Shown here: one piece after another, positions 10,948-21,367 of the stretch | Numbering within the stretch: position 1 is the stretch's first letter | Layout of the letters: each line of letters begins with the position of its first letter | Assembly (NCBI GenBank): GCA_030704615.1 | Contig: CM060733.1 | Location: 60,388,001-60,452,000 of the forward strand | Source of the DNA: Takakia lepidozioides | Taxonomy: Eukaryota; Streptophyta; Takakiopsida; Takakiales; Takakiaceae | Direction: 5' to 3' | DNA: 64,000 nucleotides | Translations under genes and position numbers: made by a program | Notes under the pieces: model-generated | Seen by the model: the letters and a program-made list of their open reading frames with translations, nothing else | Database searches by the model: none | What the model was told of the DNA's origin: nothing

Positions 10948-11265
10948 TGATAAAGAAGAAGAATACAAGCACACGAGCTCACAAAGCTGAAGCATAAACT
11001 CATGCATATATAACCTCATCACTCAAATACAAGTCAAGCCAAGTGCACCCCACGCCATGGGAATCCACACTACGGGCGCCATAGCTAGGCGCGGTGAGGC
11101 TCAACTCGAGAAAGATGAGCCTCCCGCGCTTGCCGTGAAGATAACCACTCCAGGGCCTAAATCTGCCTTGACCCCTGGATTGACACTTGGGCCAATCCCA
11201 AATGTCAATATGTAAAAGCTAGCTATTTCCTAGCTAGTTTCACACTAGTGGTAAATAACTTGACA
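10948..11265 (-). repeat. Terminal repeat B, 3' copy
   Basis: This 318-bp copy is nearly identical to 21368-21684. On the element strand it begins TGTCAAGTTATT and ends CTTCTTTATCA. It is joined to the preceding A copy through GC, giving CACGACA-GC-TGTCAAG, which resembles a circle junction between two retroelement ends. Confidence 0.85.
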
Positions 11266-11267
11266 GC

Positions 11268-11453
11268 TGTCGTGCGCATACATATCGCTACACAACTACA
11301 TCGCTGTCCAAAACCACACAACACATGTGCACACCACACACTAGTATACCACTAGTCTACCACTAGTCCACCACTAGTCCAACCACTAGGCTACAACTAG
11401 TCAGTCACTAGCTGCCACTACGCTGCCCACTATGGCAGTCACTAGTCCACACA
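11268..11453 (-). repeat. Terminal repeat A, copy next to the polypurine tract
   Basis: This 186-bp copy of repeat A sits immediately downstream, on the element strand, of the polypurine tract at 11465-11454. That is the place where a standard 3' LTR would begin. Confidence 0.85.
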
Positions 11454-11465
11454 ATCGCCCCCCTA
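11454..11465 (-). promoter_or_regulatory. Polypurine tract (plus-strand DNA primer site)
   Basis: The element strand reads TAGGGGGGCGAT directly before TGTGTGG of repeat A. The related relic has TATGGGGGCGAT before TGTGGCATAG at 25534-25545. Position and base content fit the RNase H-resistant primer for second-strand synthesis. Confidence 0.75.
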
Positions 11466-11699
11466 GCTGGTGCTTAGGTCCCTCTAAGTCCAGGTAGCCA
11501 CAAGATGTGATAGTGACCATAGCCTCACTAAGTCCTCCACCACTATCCCTACTACACTCAAACTCGATAGATCAAGAGGCCGGGTGCAAGAGTTGCCCCA
11601 TCGTTAGTCGCCGTCTTGCAACCTGTGAACTTGAGCTTGGGATCTCATGTATTGACTCCTATGAGCTTGGCCTCCCATGTCTTGTTAGCTGCCTCCAGT

Positions 11700-11951
11700 C
11701 ATGTCCACTGCCACTATCCCAAGCAGTGTGGACACAACCAATCTCCGTCAGGAACCTTCTCAAGGTGGTGTCAAGCATCCCATATGCCAACCCCTTGAGC
11801 ACCGATCACACACCAGCATGGTGGCTGCCCCTTTGGCAGACCCACAGAGCATGCACCTCAAACCTGCAGGTACCACTGCCAAGTTTGGGTCAACTCTGCC
11901 ATCGACATTGGGAAGGTGACATGGCGCACAATTACGCACATGGTCTTCCAA
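11700..11951 (-). CDS. PHD finger at the C-terminal end of the retroelement integrase
   Basis: After the integrase, the minus strand encodes a Cys4-His-Cys3 arrangement: CMLC, then CDRC 11 residues later, then WHMGC, a frameshift at about 11757-11762 after the residues LTPP, then in the next frame WLCPHC and a stop. This spacing is that of a PHD finger, a domain that commonly reads histone H3 tails. Its position matches that of the chromodomain in chromoviruses, so a role in choosing integration sites is a plausible inference. The relic at 25134-25250 encodes the same finger (CMLC...CLTPP...WLCPRC) with independent damage, which shows that the domain is an old part of the family. Confidence 0.75.
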
Positions 11952-11952
11952 G

Positions 11953-12965
11953 TCATGCCATCCCGACCCGACCCTCTAAGATCAGGACCCCTGAGGGCAA
12001 CACCTCTCGAACCCTCAGAATAACACGCCCTGCAGTAACATCCAGTCGTAGGAGCAGTCTGCTGCAAATAAACATAGTCACCAGGGCTAAACCTCCGAAC
12101 CCCAGGACGATATCCTCCACCACGTATAGTGGCATACCTCAACGTATCACGGTGCTGTGCAAATGGCAAGGTTCTCAAAAGCCATGGGCATGACTTTCTT
12201 GAACAACTCTGCACGCTGATCACATGCACGTACCCACACGTCCGGATCGTCAAGGTTAAGGACTTGAGCAGTGTCCCTACGAATGGCTGCAGGCAAATCC
12301 GGCTCTCGGCCAAAGAGAAGGAAATATGGTGAGAAGGAGGCAAGTGATGCTTGTTTGCTGAACCTGTAGCCCATGGCTAACCAAGGAACCTGAAGATCCC
12401 AATCTCCTAGGTGTCCCTTCTGCAAGCCATACTTGCGCAAACCCCTCTTCACCGTCTGAACAACTCTCTCTAAGCCATCGGCCTCAGGATGATCCCGAGA
12501 AGTGGTGCGGTGGTCTATCAAGGCTTTATCACACAAAGCCTGAAACTCCCCCAAGAACTCTCTCCCTTGGTCCGTGAGTACCTCAGCTGGAGCACCAAAT
12601 CGGCTAAGCACACGATCCAAGAATGCATACGCAGCCCCCTCACTAGCCTTGTCAGGCAATGGAACCAACTCAATCCACTTGGAGAAGTGCTCCACCATCA
12701 CCAACACATATCTGTGGTGGCGCATAGTCAGTGGCAACGGTCCTGCGAAGTCAAGACTCCACCTGTAGCCCAATCCCATGATAGGTAAAGGATGCAACTG
12801 TGGTGTAGGGGCGTTGAATGAAGCACGCACCCTGTCACACACCATGCACCTAGCCACAAACTGTTGCACCTCTGTATGCATACCACGCCACCAATACTGC
12901 CCCTGCAGTAAACTGTGAGTGCGTCGCACTCCAAAATGCCCCAACTCCTCATGGGCATGCCGCAC
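11953..12965 (-). CDS. Retroelement integrase (zinc-binding and DDE core)
   Basis: The 273-codon frame 12965-12147 opens with the HHCC module (HAHEELGHFG ... CMVCDRV). The catalytic core follows, with the first Asp in WSLDFAGP, the second in LTDQG and the Glu after HPEADGL about 34 residues later. The frame shifts near 12150, and the downstream part (RGGGYRPGVRRF, SPGDYVYLQQTAP) continues in other frames to the PHD finger at 11951. The enzyme joins cDNA ends to chromosomal DNA. The 4-bp duplication at the element ends fits a DDE integrase rather than a tyrosine recombinase. Confidence 0.85.
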
Positions 12966-13998
12966 TAACTAACCGTGCACGCTGTGTGGGGTGAGGCACA
13001 ATCCTCACCCGACCATCCTCCCACACTCGAAGTAGGTGTATCCCCTCCCACTTGAACCTCTTGGCTCGTTGCAGGATCCGATCCCTCTCCCTGGCAGTCA
13101 CAATGGCTGCCGTGTCTCCCGTGCGGAGGTAGTCCAACACAGCCGAATCCTCATGTATATCTCTGGCACCACCTAGCTCATCACTAGCCTCAGGGTCCTC
13201 AGACACTCCGTCTACAGTCATCCCTGTTGTAGGTCCAATCTGACCTCCCGATGCCAAGATACACAAAAATGCAGATGCGTGCCATCCCGGCACCATCTCC
13301 TCGTCCGTCTCACCATGCCACCGAGCTCCAGTGTCATCCTGCTGGCTCATGCATGGATTGCGACTCAATCCATCCGCATCCCGATTGACCAAACCCGGTC
13401 GATGCACAACCTGAAAGTCATACTCCTGGAGTATAGTGCCCACCGTGCAAGCTTCCCCGTAAGCTTGTCTGACTCCATCAACCACTTGAGTGGCTGGTGA
13501 TCCGTGACAAGGGTGAAAAGATTGCCGTATAGATAGCACCTGAAGTGTGCCACGGCCCACACTGCAGCTAAGCACTCTCCCTCATATGAGCTGTACTTAG
13601 CCTCTGCAGCGTTGTTCGAGCGGCTAGCGTAAGCCACTACGAACTCTCTTCCCTCATCATCCACCTGTGTGAGCACCGCTCCAAGCCCCAGCATGCTCCA
13701 ATCCGTATGGCTGAAAGGGACGCCCCCTGATAGGTCGTCTCAAGATAGGCGCCGAGGTCAACCTCGCCTTGAGCTCTTGAAAAGCTCGTTCCTGCTCATC
13801 TTCCCACTGCCACTCCTGGTCCACCTTGGTCAGCTTGGTTAGAGCCTTTGCAATGGTACTAAATCCCTTGACAAACCGTCTATAATAGTTTGCCAACCCC
13901 ATGAAAGCTCGAACTCGGCTCACATCCGTGGGGCGTGGAATTTGTGCAATGGCCTCTACCTTAGTCTGCTGTACCCCCAATCCTCCAGGATATATCAT
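12949..13998 (-). CDS. Retroelement RNase H and connection to integrase
   Basis: The frame at 13998-13657 covers the end of reverse transcriptase and the tether (VRAFMGLANYYRRF, LTKLTK). The frame 13694-13365 carries a Ty3-type RNase H (GAVLTQ, YASRSNNAAEAKYSS, ECLAAVWAV, LVTDHQPLKWL). The frame 13575-12949 continues with HRPGLVNRDADGLSR, the usual end of the RNase H region, and a linker to the integrase. Two frameshifts separate these segments. RNase H degrades the RNA template and generates the polypurine primer. Confidence 0.8.
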
Positions 13999-13999
13999 G

Positions 14000-14770
14000 T
14001 GACCCAGATACTCAATCTGGTTGTGGAAAAACTTGCACTTCCCCCCGATGCAACTTCAATCCGTGCGCTCTCAAGCGCTCCAATACCACCTGAAGGTGTC
14101 TCTCTCATGCTCCTCCATCGTAACACTAAAGATGATGATGTCATCTATGTAGCACCGAGCAAAGTCCACCCCTGCTAGAATCCTATCCATGACTCTCTGA
14201 AACTCTGCAGGAGCATTCTTAAGCCCAAATGGTAAGAACCGCCACTGATATAGGCAATCCTTGCCGTGCTCATTGATCCCCCAGAATGCCGTCTTCTGCT
14301 TGTCCGCCTCCTTGATTGGCAACTGGTGATATCCGGATCGTAAATCCAAAGTGCTAAAGGCCTTAGCATGCCCGATGGCATCAAAGATCTCCTCTGGTGT
14401 TGGCATGGCATACTTATCGGACTTGGTCTGACGATTTACAGGCCGGTAATCACCGCACATACGGTCCAATTGCCATAGACATCCTTCTTGGCTGGCATCA
14501 CTGTGGCTGAAGCATACTCTCCACCAGAGAGCTCCACCAAACCTGCCTCCCAGAGATCTTGAGTCCTCATCTGAATCAAAGACCTCTCCATGTCACTGTA
14601 TCTATAGGGTCTCCGAAAGATTGGCGTGTCAGTGGCCAACTCAATACGGATCTCTTGACCCTTCAGTGCTCCCAAGTCCTTCAACTGAAGGCAAAGCAAT
14701 TCCTGTAAGCCCTCAGGAACCGCCGTATACGTCGTCTCTCTCCTCCGGTGACAATGGGTCCAATGTCAGG
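14000..14770 (-). CDS. Retroelement reverse transcriptase
   Basis: The frame 14469-14071 holds the RT core: CGDYRPVNRQT, FSTLDLRSGYHQ with its first catalytic Asp, WRFLPFGLKNAPAEFQ, and YIDD at 14151-14140 with the catalytic Asp pair. The N-terminal part (PIFRRPYRYS, GLVELSGGEYASA, MPAKKD) lies in a different frame at 14699-14436, so one frameshift falls between them near 14450. The motifs are of Ty3/gypsy type. Confidence 0.88.
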
Positions 14771-14842
14771 CTCCCAATTGTCCTCCGTAACTACAACCTT
14801 AAGTCCAGTGGGCTTAGAGGTAGAGGACGCGTCCCGTGGTTG

Positions 14843-16257
14843 CTATGCTGCAACCTCTTGAGCAGTACTCCCTGCCTGCTCAGTCAATGACAAGGCCTCA
14901 TCCTGCCCCATCATCTCATCCTTGAGGACCTCCTCAACCCGAGAAGAATCCCCAACCTCATCCATCACAGCCGCCTTGGCTGCCAACTCCCTCTGAACCT
15001 CGAGCACCTCCCACGTGTGCCATGGATGCATGCACCCCGTGGTCCTCACATGCTCGCCCCCACTCACTGCCTGTACCGTCTCGGTAGGCAGAGAGACCAT
15101 TGAGGGAAGTGTATTCCGCACTCTGCGTTGCTCAGCCAGAGCCAAGCTGATAATCCAGGTCAAGCAATTGAGATCCATTGCTTGCCCCAACACTTGACGA
15201 CGTGATGCCTCAGAAAGAGACGACACCGCCGTGGTACCAGTGGTAAAACCCATTGCCCGCTCACGCTCGTCAGCATTAGGCTCCACTAACTGCTGCAACT
15301 GAGCATCCCACAGGAGGCCAGGTCCACTATCCCGGAAAGCATGCGATCCTGGGAAGCTGAGCAGTGTAGGTAATGCTGCTCGTGGTTGACCCCTTGTTGA
15401 CCACTGCCAAAGGCGAAACGGTCATCGTGTCTCACACGTTGAGACTGCCTCCCTGTGTCCAGAATGTTATCCACTGTGAGATGTGCTGGCCGCTGCACCC
15501 CATCAAATGCACGCTTGAGCAGTGCGGGTGGCATCAAGTTAGTCCACCATAGCCGTGGACGATGAGCCCGTGACCCCACTGTAGCTGCATCTAGCAACAC
15601 TGCTGACCCAAGCCACGACCGGACTTGATGCACACTGGCCATCACCCTGGCCCGAATCGCCCATCAGTGGCACATTCTCCAAGATGTATGCTGGAGATAC
15701 AGCTTGATGAAGCTGCAAGTGGCGCAAAACCCGCACCATCTCCCAAAACAGACCCGACCTCGAGTCTCGCAATCCATTGCCATGCCCGGCTGATGAATGC
15801 CCTTGGCAGGGCCAACCTGCCACTACCAGATCAATGGAGCCAACCCGCTCCAAATCCTGCGCCCCCAGCAACGAAATGTCTGCTGGCAAGGCCTGCTGAT
15901 ATCCACGAATTGCAGACACAACAACACACAACTCAGGTACCGCTGCACCAACTGAGCAACATGGCGAAGTGAAACGCGTCGTGCAGTCTCATCCCTCTCC
16001 ACATACAGGTAACGCCGAACTCGTACACCTGCCTGTAACACAGCAGCCAATCCGGTGCTGATCCCGCCAAACAAGTCCAGAAGACAAATGCCTTCATCCG
16101 GATACTGCCACACAATAGGTGTGGTGTCCAATGGAGACAATTGAGGTGGTCCTGGTGCAATCCCCACTCTCTCCTCCTCTCCTGACGGTACAAAAGCCTC
16201 CACCCAGGCTTGTTGCACCCGTCGATCAGCATCCCGCTGCAAATCCTTGCTCCCCAC
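14843..16257 (-). CDS. C5-cytosine DNA methyltransferase domain within the retroelement (DNMT3-like order)
   Basis: Motifs appear in canonical order on the minus strand. Motif I is LLDLFGGISTGLAAVL (about 16080-16033). Motif IV is GWPCQGHSSAG, with the catalytic Pro-Cys-Gln at 15811-15803. Motif VI is YILENVPLMG (15679-15671 for ENV). A motif VIII-like segment is LDAATVGSRAHRPRLWW (about 15597-15540). The C-terminal part has ERERAMGF and the motif X-like RRQVLGQAMDLNC (about 15196-15164). The Ser-Arg-Ala-His-Arg-Pro-Arg-Leu-Trp-Trp stretch resembles the S-A-A-H-R-A-R-Y-F-W segment of animal DNMT3, and the unrearranged order excludes plant DRM. Frame changes occur near 15925, 15650 and 15330. 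The domain spans about 315 residues, the usual DNMT3 catalytic size, between protease and RT. An acidic linker follows to 14843. Confidence 0.85.
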
Positions 16258-16492
16258 AATGGAGTCTGAGCAACCATGGTAGGCAACTCCGCCATACCAT
16301 ACATGTCATCCTGCTCTCCCGAGGTGGTACATCCTCTGAATGAGCATTGCCCTCAAGCAACTCTCTAGGCCAACTCACTGCCGCTGTGAATGCTGCTAGT
16401 GTCGGCATCTTGCCTCGCTGGGCAACCGCAACTCCTCCTATGAACGTCACAGGGAGCTGCACACGCCGGCCCTCCCTGACTGCCATGCAGGC

Positions 16493-16987
16493 CTATAGGA
16501 AGCTGACTCCTCCCAAAAATCCAGGGTGAAGCCCATGGGGTACAACACTGCCCCCCACCACCAGGACATCGTATGAGACTGCGTCTGTCACAATGGCCTT
16601 GGCTCGCATCACTGAGCCATCTGTAGGGTGATCCGGCCGTAGTCTGATAGCCAACTCACGCCGTGTCATGCCCCGAGCCTGCTCCGATCCTCCCAGAGAC
16701 GTCTGTATCTGGAAAGGACAAGGCTCCATATCCGCCTCCGTGAGGCCCAAGCCTGCAATAGCAGCTCTGCCCAGCATCAATGGCTGAGCTCCCGAGTCCA
16801 ACAAGACCCGCAGTGGCCGGTACCTCTTGCCTGCCGGTCCACTCAAACAGAAAATGCCATCCTGGTTGTCTAACATGACAACTCCAGGTGTCACCATGGC
16901 GCGCTCAATGGCTGGCCTAGCTGGCAGCTCCATCAACCTGGCAGCTGCAGCTTGCCATGGCGCCGCCGTGGCAGTCTTGACCCTCAA
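16493..16987 (-). CDS. Retroelement aspartic protease
   Basis: This is an uninterrupted frame of 165 codons. The retropepsin signature is VLLDSGAQPLMLG, with the Asp-Ser-Gly at 16798-16790, followed by a hydrophobic flap and LVVGGSVVP near the end, the position of the second hydrophobic-Gly element. It would process the Gag-Pol precursor. It lies directly upstream, on the element strand, of the methyltransferase domain. Confidence 0.75.
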   Translation of the reverse strand: MRVKTATAAPWQAAAARLMELPARPAIERAMVTPGVVMLDNQDGIFCLSGPAGKRYRPLRVLLDSGAQPLMLGRAAIAGLGLTEADMEPCPFQIQTSLGGSEQARGMTRRELAIRLRPDHPTDGSVMRAKAIVTDAVSYDVLVVGGSVVPHGLHPGFLGGVSFL

Positions 16988-17049
16988 ATCCGAGGATCCC
17001 CTCCGGCACTACACCTCCCACTATCTCCGCAGAAGATGAAGTAACCTCC

Positions 17050-17591
17050 CCACTCTCACAGAGTGTAGCTGCCAGCCTGAACACCTCAGCTGGTCTTACC
17101 CCCGCGTCGCAATCATGGTAGCCGAAACAATGGAGCCTGGCACACAGATGTGGCCGCTCCTAGCAGCACACTAGCTGCCGTAGCCTTGGCAACACTAGGT
17201 AGTGGTGCTACCCGTGTAGCTCTCCCCAATGGCATAGTAACCTCCGCCTCGGTAACGTCGGGCGAGAACTAGGTGCCATGGATGGCGTCGACACTGTCTC
17301 CGCCAATGTGAATGACTGAGGAAGCCTAGCCTGACGGCTTGCCTCCCCACGCTGTGGATCCAACTCCACCTCTGCACCTCGTGGCTCAGGAACTCGTGCT
17401 GCTCCTCGAGTCACGGCTGCAGCAGACTCCACCTGCACTAGTGGTAGTGCTGCTCCACACATGAATCCCATGCCTCCCATATCTCCTCCCTCAGGAGCAG
17501 GAGGTGGACCATCCGGCCTTAGAGCCGGTACCACCTGAGCTGTAGCCATGGCAGCGAGCCTCTGCTCTAGCTGCTGAAGCCGGTTGGCCAT
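17050..17591 (-). CDS. Gag-protease linker region of the retroelement
   Basis: The frame 17591-17208 starts with a short coiled-coil stretch (MANRLQQLEQRLAAMATAQ), then Pro/Gly- and Arg-rich sequence without a recognised domain, joining Gag to the protease at 16987. It is supported only by its position and continuous coding look. Confidence 0.4.
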
Positions 17592-18985
17592 GCCTTGGTC
17601 AACACCCTGACCTCCGCGTCCTTGGCCACGTTGAGCTTGCCCTTGGCCTCGTGGCTGGCCACCTCGTCCTCTCTGGGCTGCTCCACCTCGCCCCCGCCAC
17701 CATTGTTCCCTTGGAACTGGCCTGGGCGCAACTCAGGATGCAAACCATAACACTGGGCCTCTCCATGCCCGTGTTGCCACAATGCCCACACTGCAACTGT
17801 GCAGGCTGTGCATGTGCCGGCCCTTTGCCTCCCTCTGGACAATCCTTCTTGACATGGGGTCCTCCACATGTCCAGCACACCACATCCGCCCGTTGTTGGC
17901 CAGCAAAATGAAGGGAGAGACCCCTGCATCTGAGGTCCTCTCTGCCCTTCCCTGAGCTTCACCTGAGCCCCCTTGTTGCCTTGAGCACGTTGAGGTATGG
18001 TTGGCTAGGAGCACCACTACCCCGTGGTGTCTCCTTAGCAAATCCCACCATGACCACTCGTTCCTCCACCATGTTGAGCTCTATCCGCTCTGCCAGCAAA
18101 AACACATTTGCTAAGGTGGGTTGGGCCGCTTGTAGGAGAGTTGCATCCCGCACCCTTCTCCTCAGCTCCTTGTCCAATATCCCATACCAGAATTGGACTG
18201 CCTGAGCTTCCGTAACCCCTTGGGTTACATTTATCAAGCGCCTCATGCGAGTGAAAGCCTCCCTCAAGCTCTCGGTCGGCTTCCGTTGGAACTCTTGCAA
18301 GCTCCGCAACTTCTCTGTCCTCACCCCTTGGTAGTTCCCTCTCAACTCTTCGAAGAACTCCACAACAGGGTTGAAGGCAGGCACGGGTGCTAGTGCTGTG
18401 CGGGTAGTGGCTTGGGTGGACGTCGTAGCTACTGTACCACCAGTCCCACTGCTGCTTGCTGAAGCTGCCGGTGCAGCGGCAGGTGTAGCCACTGCCCTCG
18501 TGGCTCTAGTGCCCCTAGTGATGGAGACATAGTCGGTGACCAGTACATCCTCCACTCCTCGATCTCACCTCAAAACTCATGGTAATCATCCATAGGCGGC
18601 CCCTCAAGGTGCTGAAACAGCCCTTCCCATGCCATGAACGGCGTAAATAGTTGTGGATTGCGCATTTTGCTGCAAATCACACCAACTATCAAACTCTTGG
18701 ATAAATCATCCAACTCATGGTGCCCACCGCCCCAGAGTACCTTCGTGGCCCCTTGGTAGCTCCATACATCTCCTCCATTGTGTCCCACAACAATGGCAAA
18801 GAAACAACTTGCACCGCCGGTATGAGCCCTCCTGATTCACAATCCGAATCAGAACCTTCCGTGGAAGACACAGGAGGTGAAGGTGGCCTAAACCGCACAC
18901 CTCGTCTCGTGTACCCACTAGTATCGCTAGTGCTCGAACCGGCACTGTCCCCAGCAACTAGTGGCACCTCCGTGTTGACACTCAA
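17567..18985 (-). CDS. Retroelement Gag with zinc knuckles
   Basis: Three frames in sequence encode Gag. 18985-18689 is a Ser-rich N-terminus (TSGYTRRGVRFRPP). 18788-18570 continues with NPQLFTPFMAWEGLF. 18555-17959 is a retrotransposon Gag core (VEFFEELRGNYQG, LREAFTRMRRLI, VQFWYGILDKELRRRV). The nucleocapsid part has one knuckle CWTCGGPHVKKDC (about 17877-17839). A second one (CGHC...GH...QC) is split between two frames at about 17800-17750. A Gln/Gly-rich region follows. At least three frameshifts break the reading frame. Gag would form the particle that packages the element RNA. Confidence 0.75.
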
Positions 18986-19169
18986 CCGGTCATGAACATG
19001 TCCCTAACCCCTCTCCACAAGGTAACCGGGTAGAGAACCTGTTGCGGCTTATGGTTTGGAATACTAAGTTCCTAACATAGCCTACACCTGAACTTGCATG
19101 ACCATGGGAATATCATGAAGATACTCCTCAAACCGCCCTCCACGAGCTTCAAAATTCGGCCTTCCAGAC

Positions 19170-19850
19170 CACATGCCATTAGTCCACCAGTGCCTCCACG
19201 AATCAGCACAGGCCATCCACAGTCAACACGGGCCACCACAGACCAGCACAGGCCCACACAGCTCACTGCCGTCACAGTCCCACAGGCCACACAGCCTGTC
19301 TACAGCCTCCCTCATGTCACTCAGGCACGGCCTGTCACAGCCCCTCACAGCCCACAGCCGGCACACAAGGCCTCAGGGGCCCGGCCTCAGGCACGGTCAC
19401 AGCCCCTCACAGTCACTCAAGCCCGGGCCCCAAAGGGCACGGCCTGTCACAGGGCCCGTCAGCAACAGCCCGTCACAGGGGCGACACAGCCCTGGCCGGC
19501 CCAGCCGCCCGTCACAGCCCCAGGGCACGGCCTGTCACAGCCCCTCACAGCCTGTCACAGGGCCACACGGCCTGTCACAGGGGGGGCCTCAGGCACAGGG
19601 CCACAGCCCACAGCCCCTCACAGCCCTCACAGCACAGCCACAGCCCCAAAGACAGGCCCCCACAGCCCTCACAGCGGCACACAGGCCTGTCACAGTCACA
19701 GCCCCACTTCACAGCCTGGCCCGCTGGGTCAGCCCCAAAGGCCACTGGCACAGCCTGTCACAGCCTGCCCGTCACATGTCACAGCCTTTCACAGCTTGTC
19801 ACAGGTCACATTTTTTACAGCCTGTCACAGGCTCTGGCAGTTTAGCCATT
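19170..19850. repeat. Degenerate CACAGCC/CTGTCACAG minisatellite
   Basis: Short words CACAGCC, CTGTCACAG and GGCACGGCCTGTCACAG recur dozens of times in irregular order, with a very C-rich plus strand. Open frames across it are composition artefacts. Confidence 0.85.
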
Positions 19851-20289
19851 TCTCCAAGGGGTTTAGCCACGCCAAGCTAGGGTTTGTGTCTCTTGGACTC
19901 TAGGCTTCTTTCCACCGAGCTATGGTGGCTGTGAGGAAATCAGCAAGGTATCCTTGCTCTTTCGGCTCCCACACACCACCATAGTAGCCCTAAGCCATGA
20001 GGTGGTTGCCACAAACCAAGCCTTCTTTCTCACTTAGCCTCCCCAAACACGCCACTAAACTCAATGGCAAACAACCAAGCCCTGCTGGTTCCCAGCCCTT
20101 GTGAGCACTCATTCAAGCACTCTCATTGGCCATAGCATCTGTCTTAGAGCCTATTCCAGCCCTCTACACCTGTTGCTTCAAGAGTTGCGCTCCCTTCAAG
20201 CTTGAAGTTGAAACCCCAACTCACATAGGCCCTACAAGTGCTGTTCTTTCACTCCAAGTGGAAACCAGCCCTAGACCTTCCGTTCTAGC

Positions 20290-20680
20290 TCTCTAAGGCT
20301 TGAAAACAAGAGCCTCAATGGGCTGAAGGCATGCTCCACACATGCCCCACTCTCACCATAAGAGAATCAGCCTTTGCTTCATTTCTTGCACCCACAAACC
20401 TGATAATACAAGCTTCAGCAGGCCAGCGAAGGCTGCCTGAGAAGCATGCTCTACATGCCCTACAGGGAAACCACCCCCTTCCTTCCTTTCTTGCACTCCC
20501 ACACCTAAAAGTGCAAGCCTTCACCAGGCTGATAGCATGCTCCACACATACATTGCCCTCACATAAGGGAAGTCAGCCCTTCCCTCTTCCTTGCTTGCCC
20601 TCCAAGCTTGAAGATGGAAGCTTCAATGAGCTGAATACATGCTCCACACATGCAACCTCTTCACACAAGAGATATCAGCC
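20290..20680. repeat. About four degenerate ~110-bp tandem units
   Basis: Each unit has the order GCAAGCTTCA-like, AGGCTGA, GCATGCTCCACACATGC, a C/T-rich stretch with TTCCTTGC, then the next unit. The landmark CATGCTC occurs near 20329, 20445, 20537 and 20638. Confidence 0.6.
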
Positions 20681-21325
20681 CCTTATCTTGGCTCCTTGGC
20701 TCATTGATGCTCTCTAAGACAAGACTAAGCACTCCATAGCCTTTGCCAAGCTCCTGAAACCCTAAGGCTTACATTTCCAGCCACAAGACACTTCTCTTGT
20801 GGTGCAAGAGCTCTTCTTCCAAGCTCTGAAACCCTAGGTGCACATTCCATGGCCTTGCCGCACCTCTTAGCTCCTGTTCCAGCCCTGTTCTCGCCATGAC
20901 AAGAGCCCTCTCAATGCTGAAGCTCGAGATTGAAACCCAATCTCACCATACTCCACAAAGTGTACTGATTGCCCCAAGCCAAATCAGCCCTTTCGCTTGG
21001 TCTTGCAATCCTTCATACAATGACAGCTCGCATTCCCAAGTCCAGTTCTCAGCTTTGCCACCAAAGCCACTATAACCTGCTCTTGACTGGTCCTCTTCCC
21101 AATCGTGCTTGCTCATGCATGTACACAATCTGAAACCATCAAGGTGCTCTGGAATTACCTACAGTATGGTGCTTTCATCTCTGAAGCTGAAGATCGAATG
21201 CCAAGGTTTACCACCTCGTAACCCACATCGCCTCCGTTTCTAACAACCAAGAGCTCCACGGTGCTCCTTGCATAACAACTTGGTTTCTCTCATTCTCAAG
21301 CAAAAACCACAAGTGCTACAACTAA

Positions 21326-21352
21326 CTCGTATCTAGCACTCATAGATACGAG
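21326..21352. other. Perfect 10-bp hairpin beside repeat B
   Basis: CTCGTATCTA (21326-21335) and TAGATACGAG (21343-21352) are exact inverted repeats around a 7-base loop. The hairpin lies 15 bp inside the 5' repeat B on the element strand, where a primer-binding site is expected. Confidence 0.65.
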
Positions 21353-21367
21353 CTGATCTTTCTCGAG

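Larger units (their letters stand above)
19000..21367 (-). other. Retroelement 5' leader with repetitive DNA
   Basis: About 2.4 kb lies between repeat B and Gag. The part next to Gag (19170-19850) is a degenerate CTGTCACAGCC-type minisatellite. The part at 20290-20680 contains about four ~110-bp degenerate units, each with GCATGCTCCACACATGC. No coding frame fits a Gag extension. The leader ends with a perfect hairpin (21326-21352) close to repeat B, and no TGG-type tRNA primer-binding site directly adjoins the repeat. Confidence 0.55.

Noticed and set aside
11700-12965. Chromodomain at the integrase C-terminus
   Set aside because: The C-terminal residues form a Cys4-His-Cys3 finger, and no chromodomain aromatic cage segment could be found.
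14843-16257. Plant DRM-type methyltransferase
   Set aside because: DRM proteins have rearranged motif order (VI-X before I-V). Here I, IV, VI, VIII and X follow the normal order.
19094-19903. 270-codon plus-strand ORF rich in Pro, Gln, His and Ser
   Set aside because: It is read through the CACAGCC minisatellite of the retroelement leader, antisense to the element; composition explains it.
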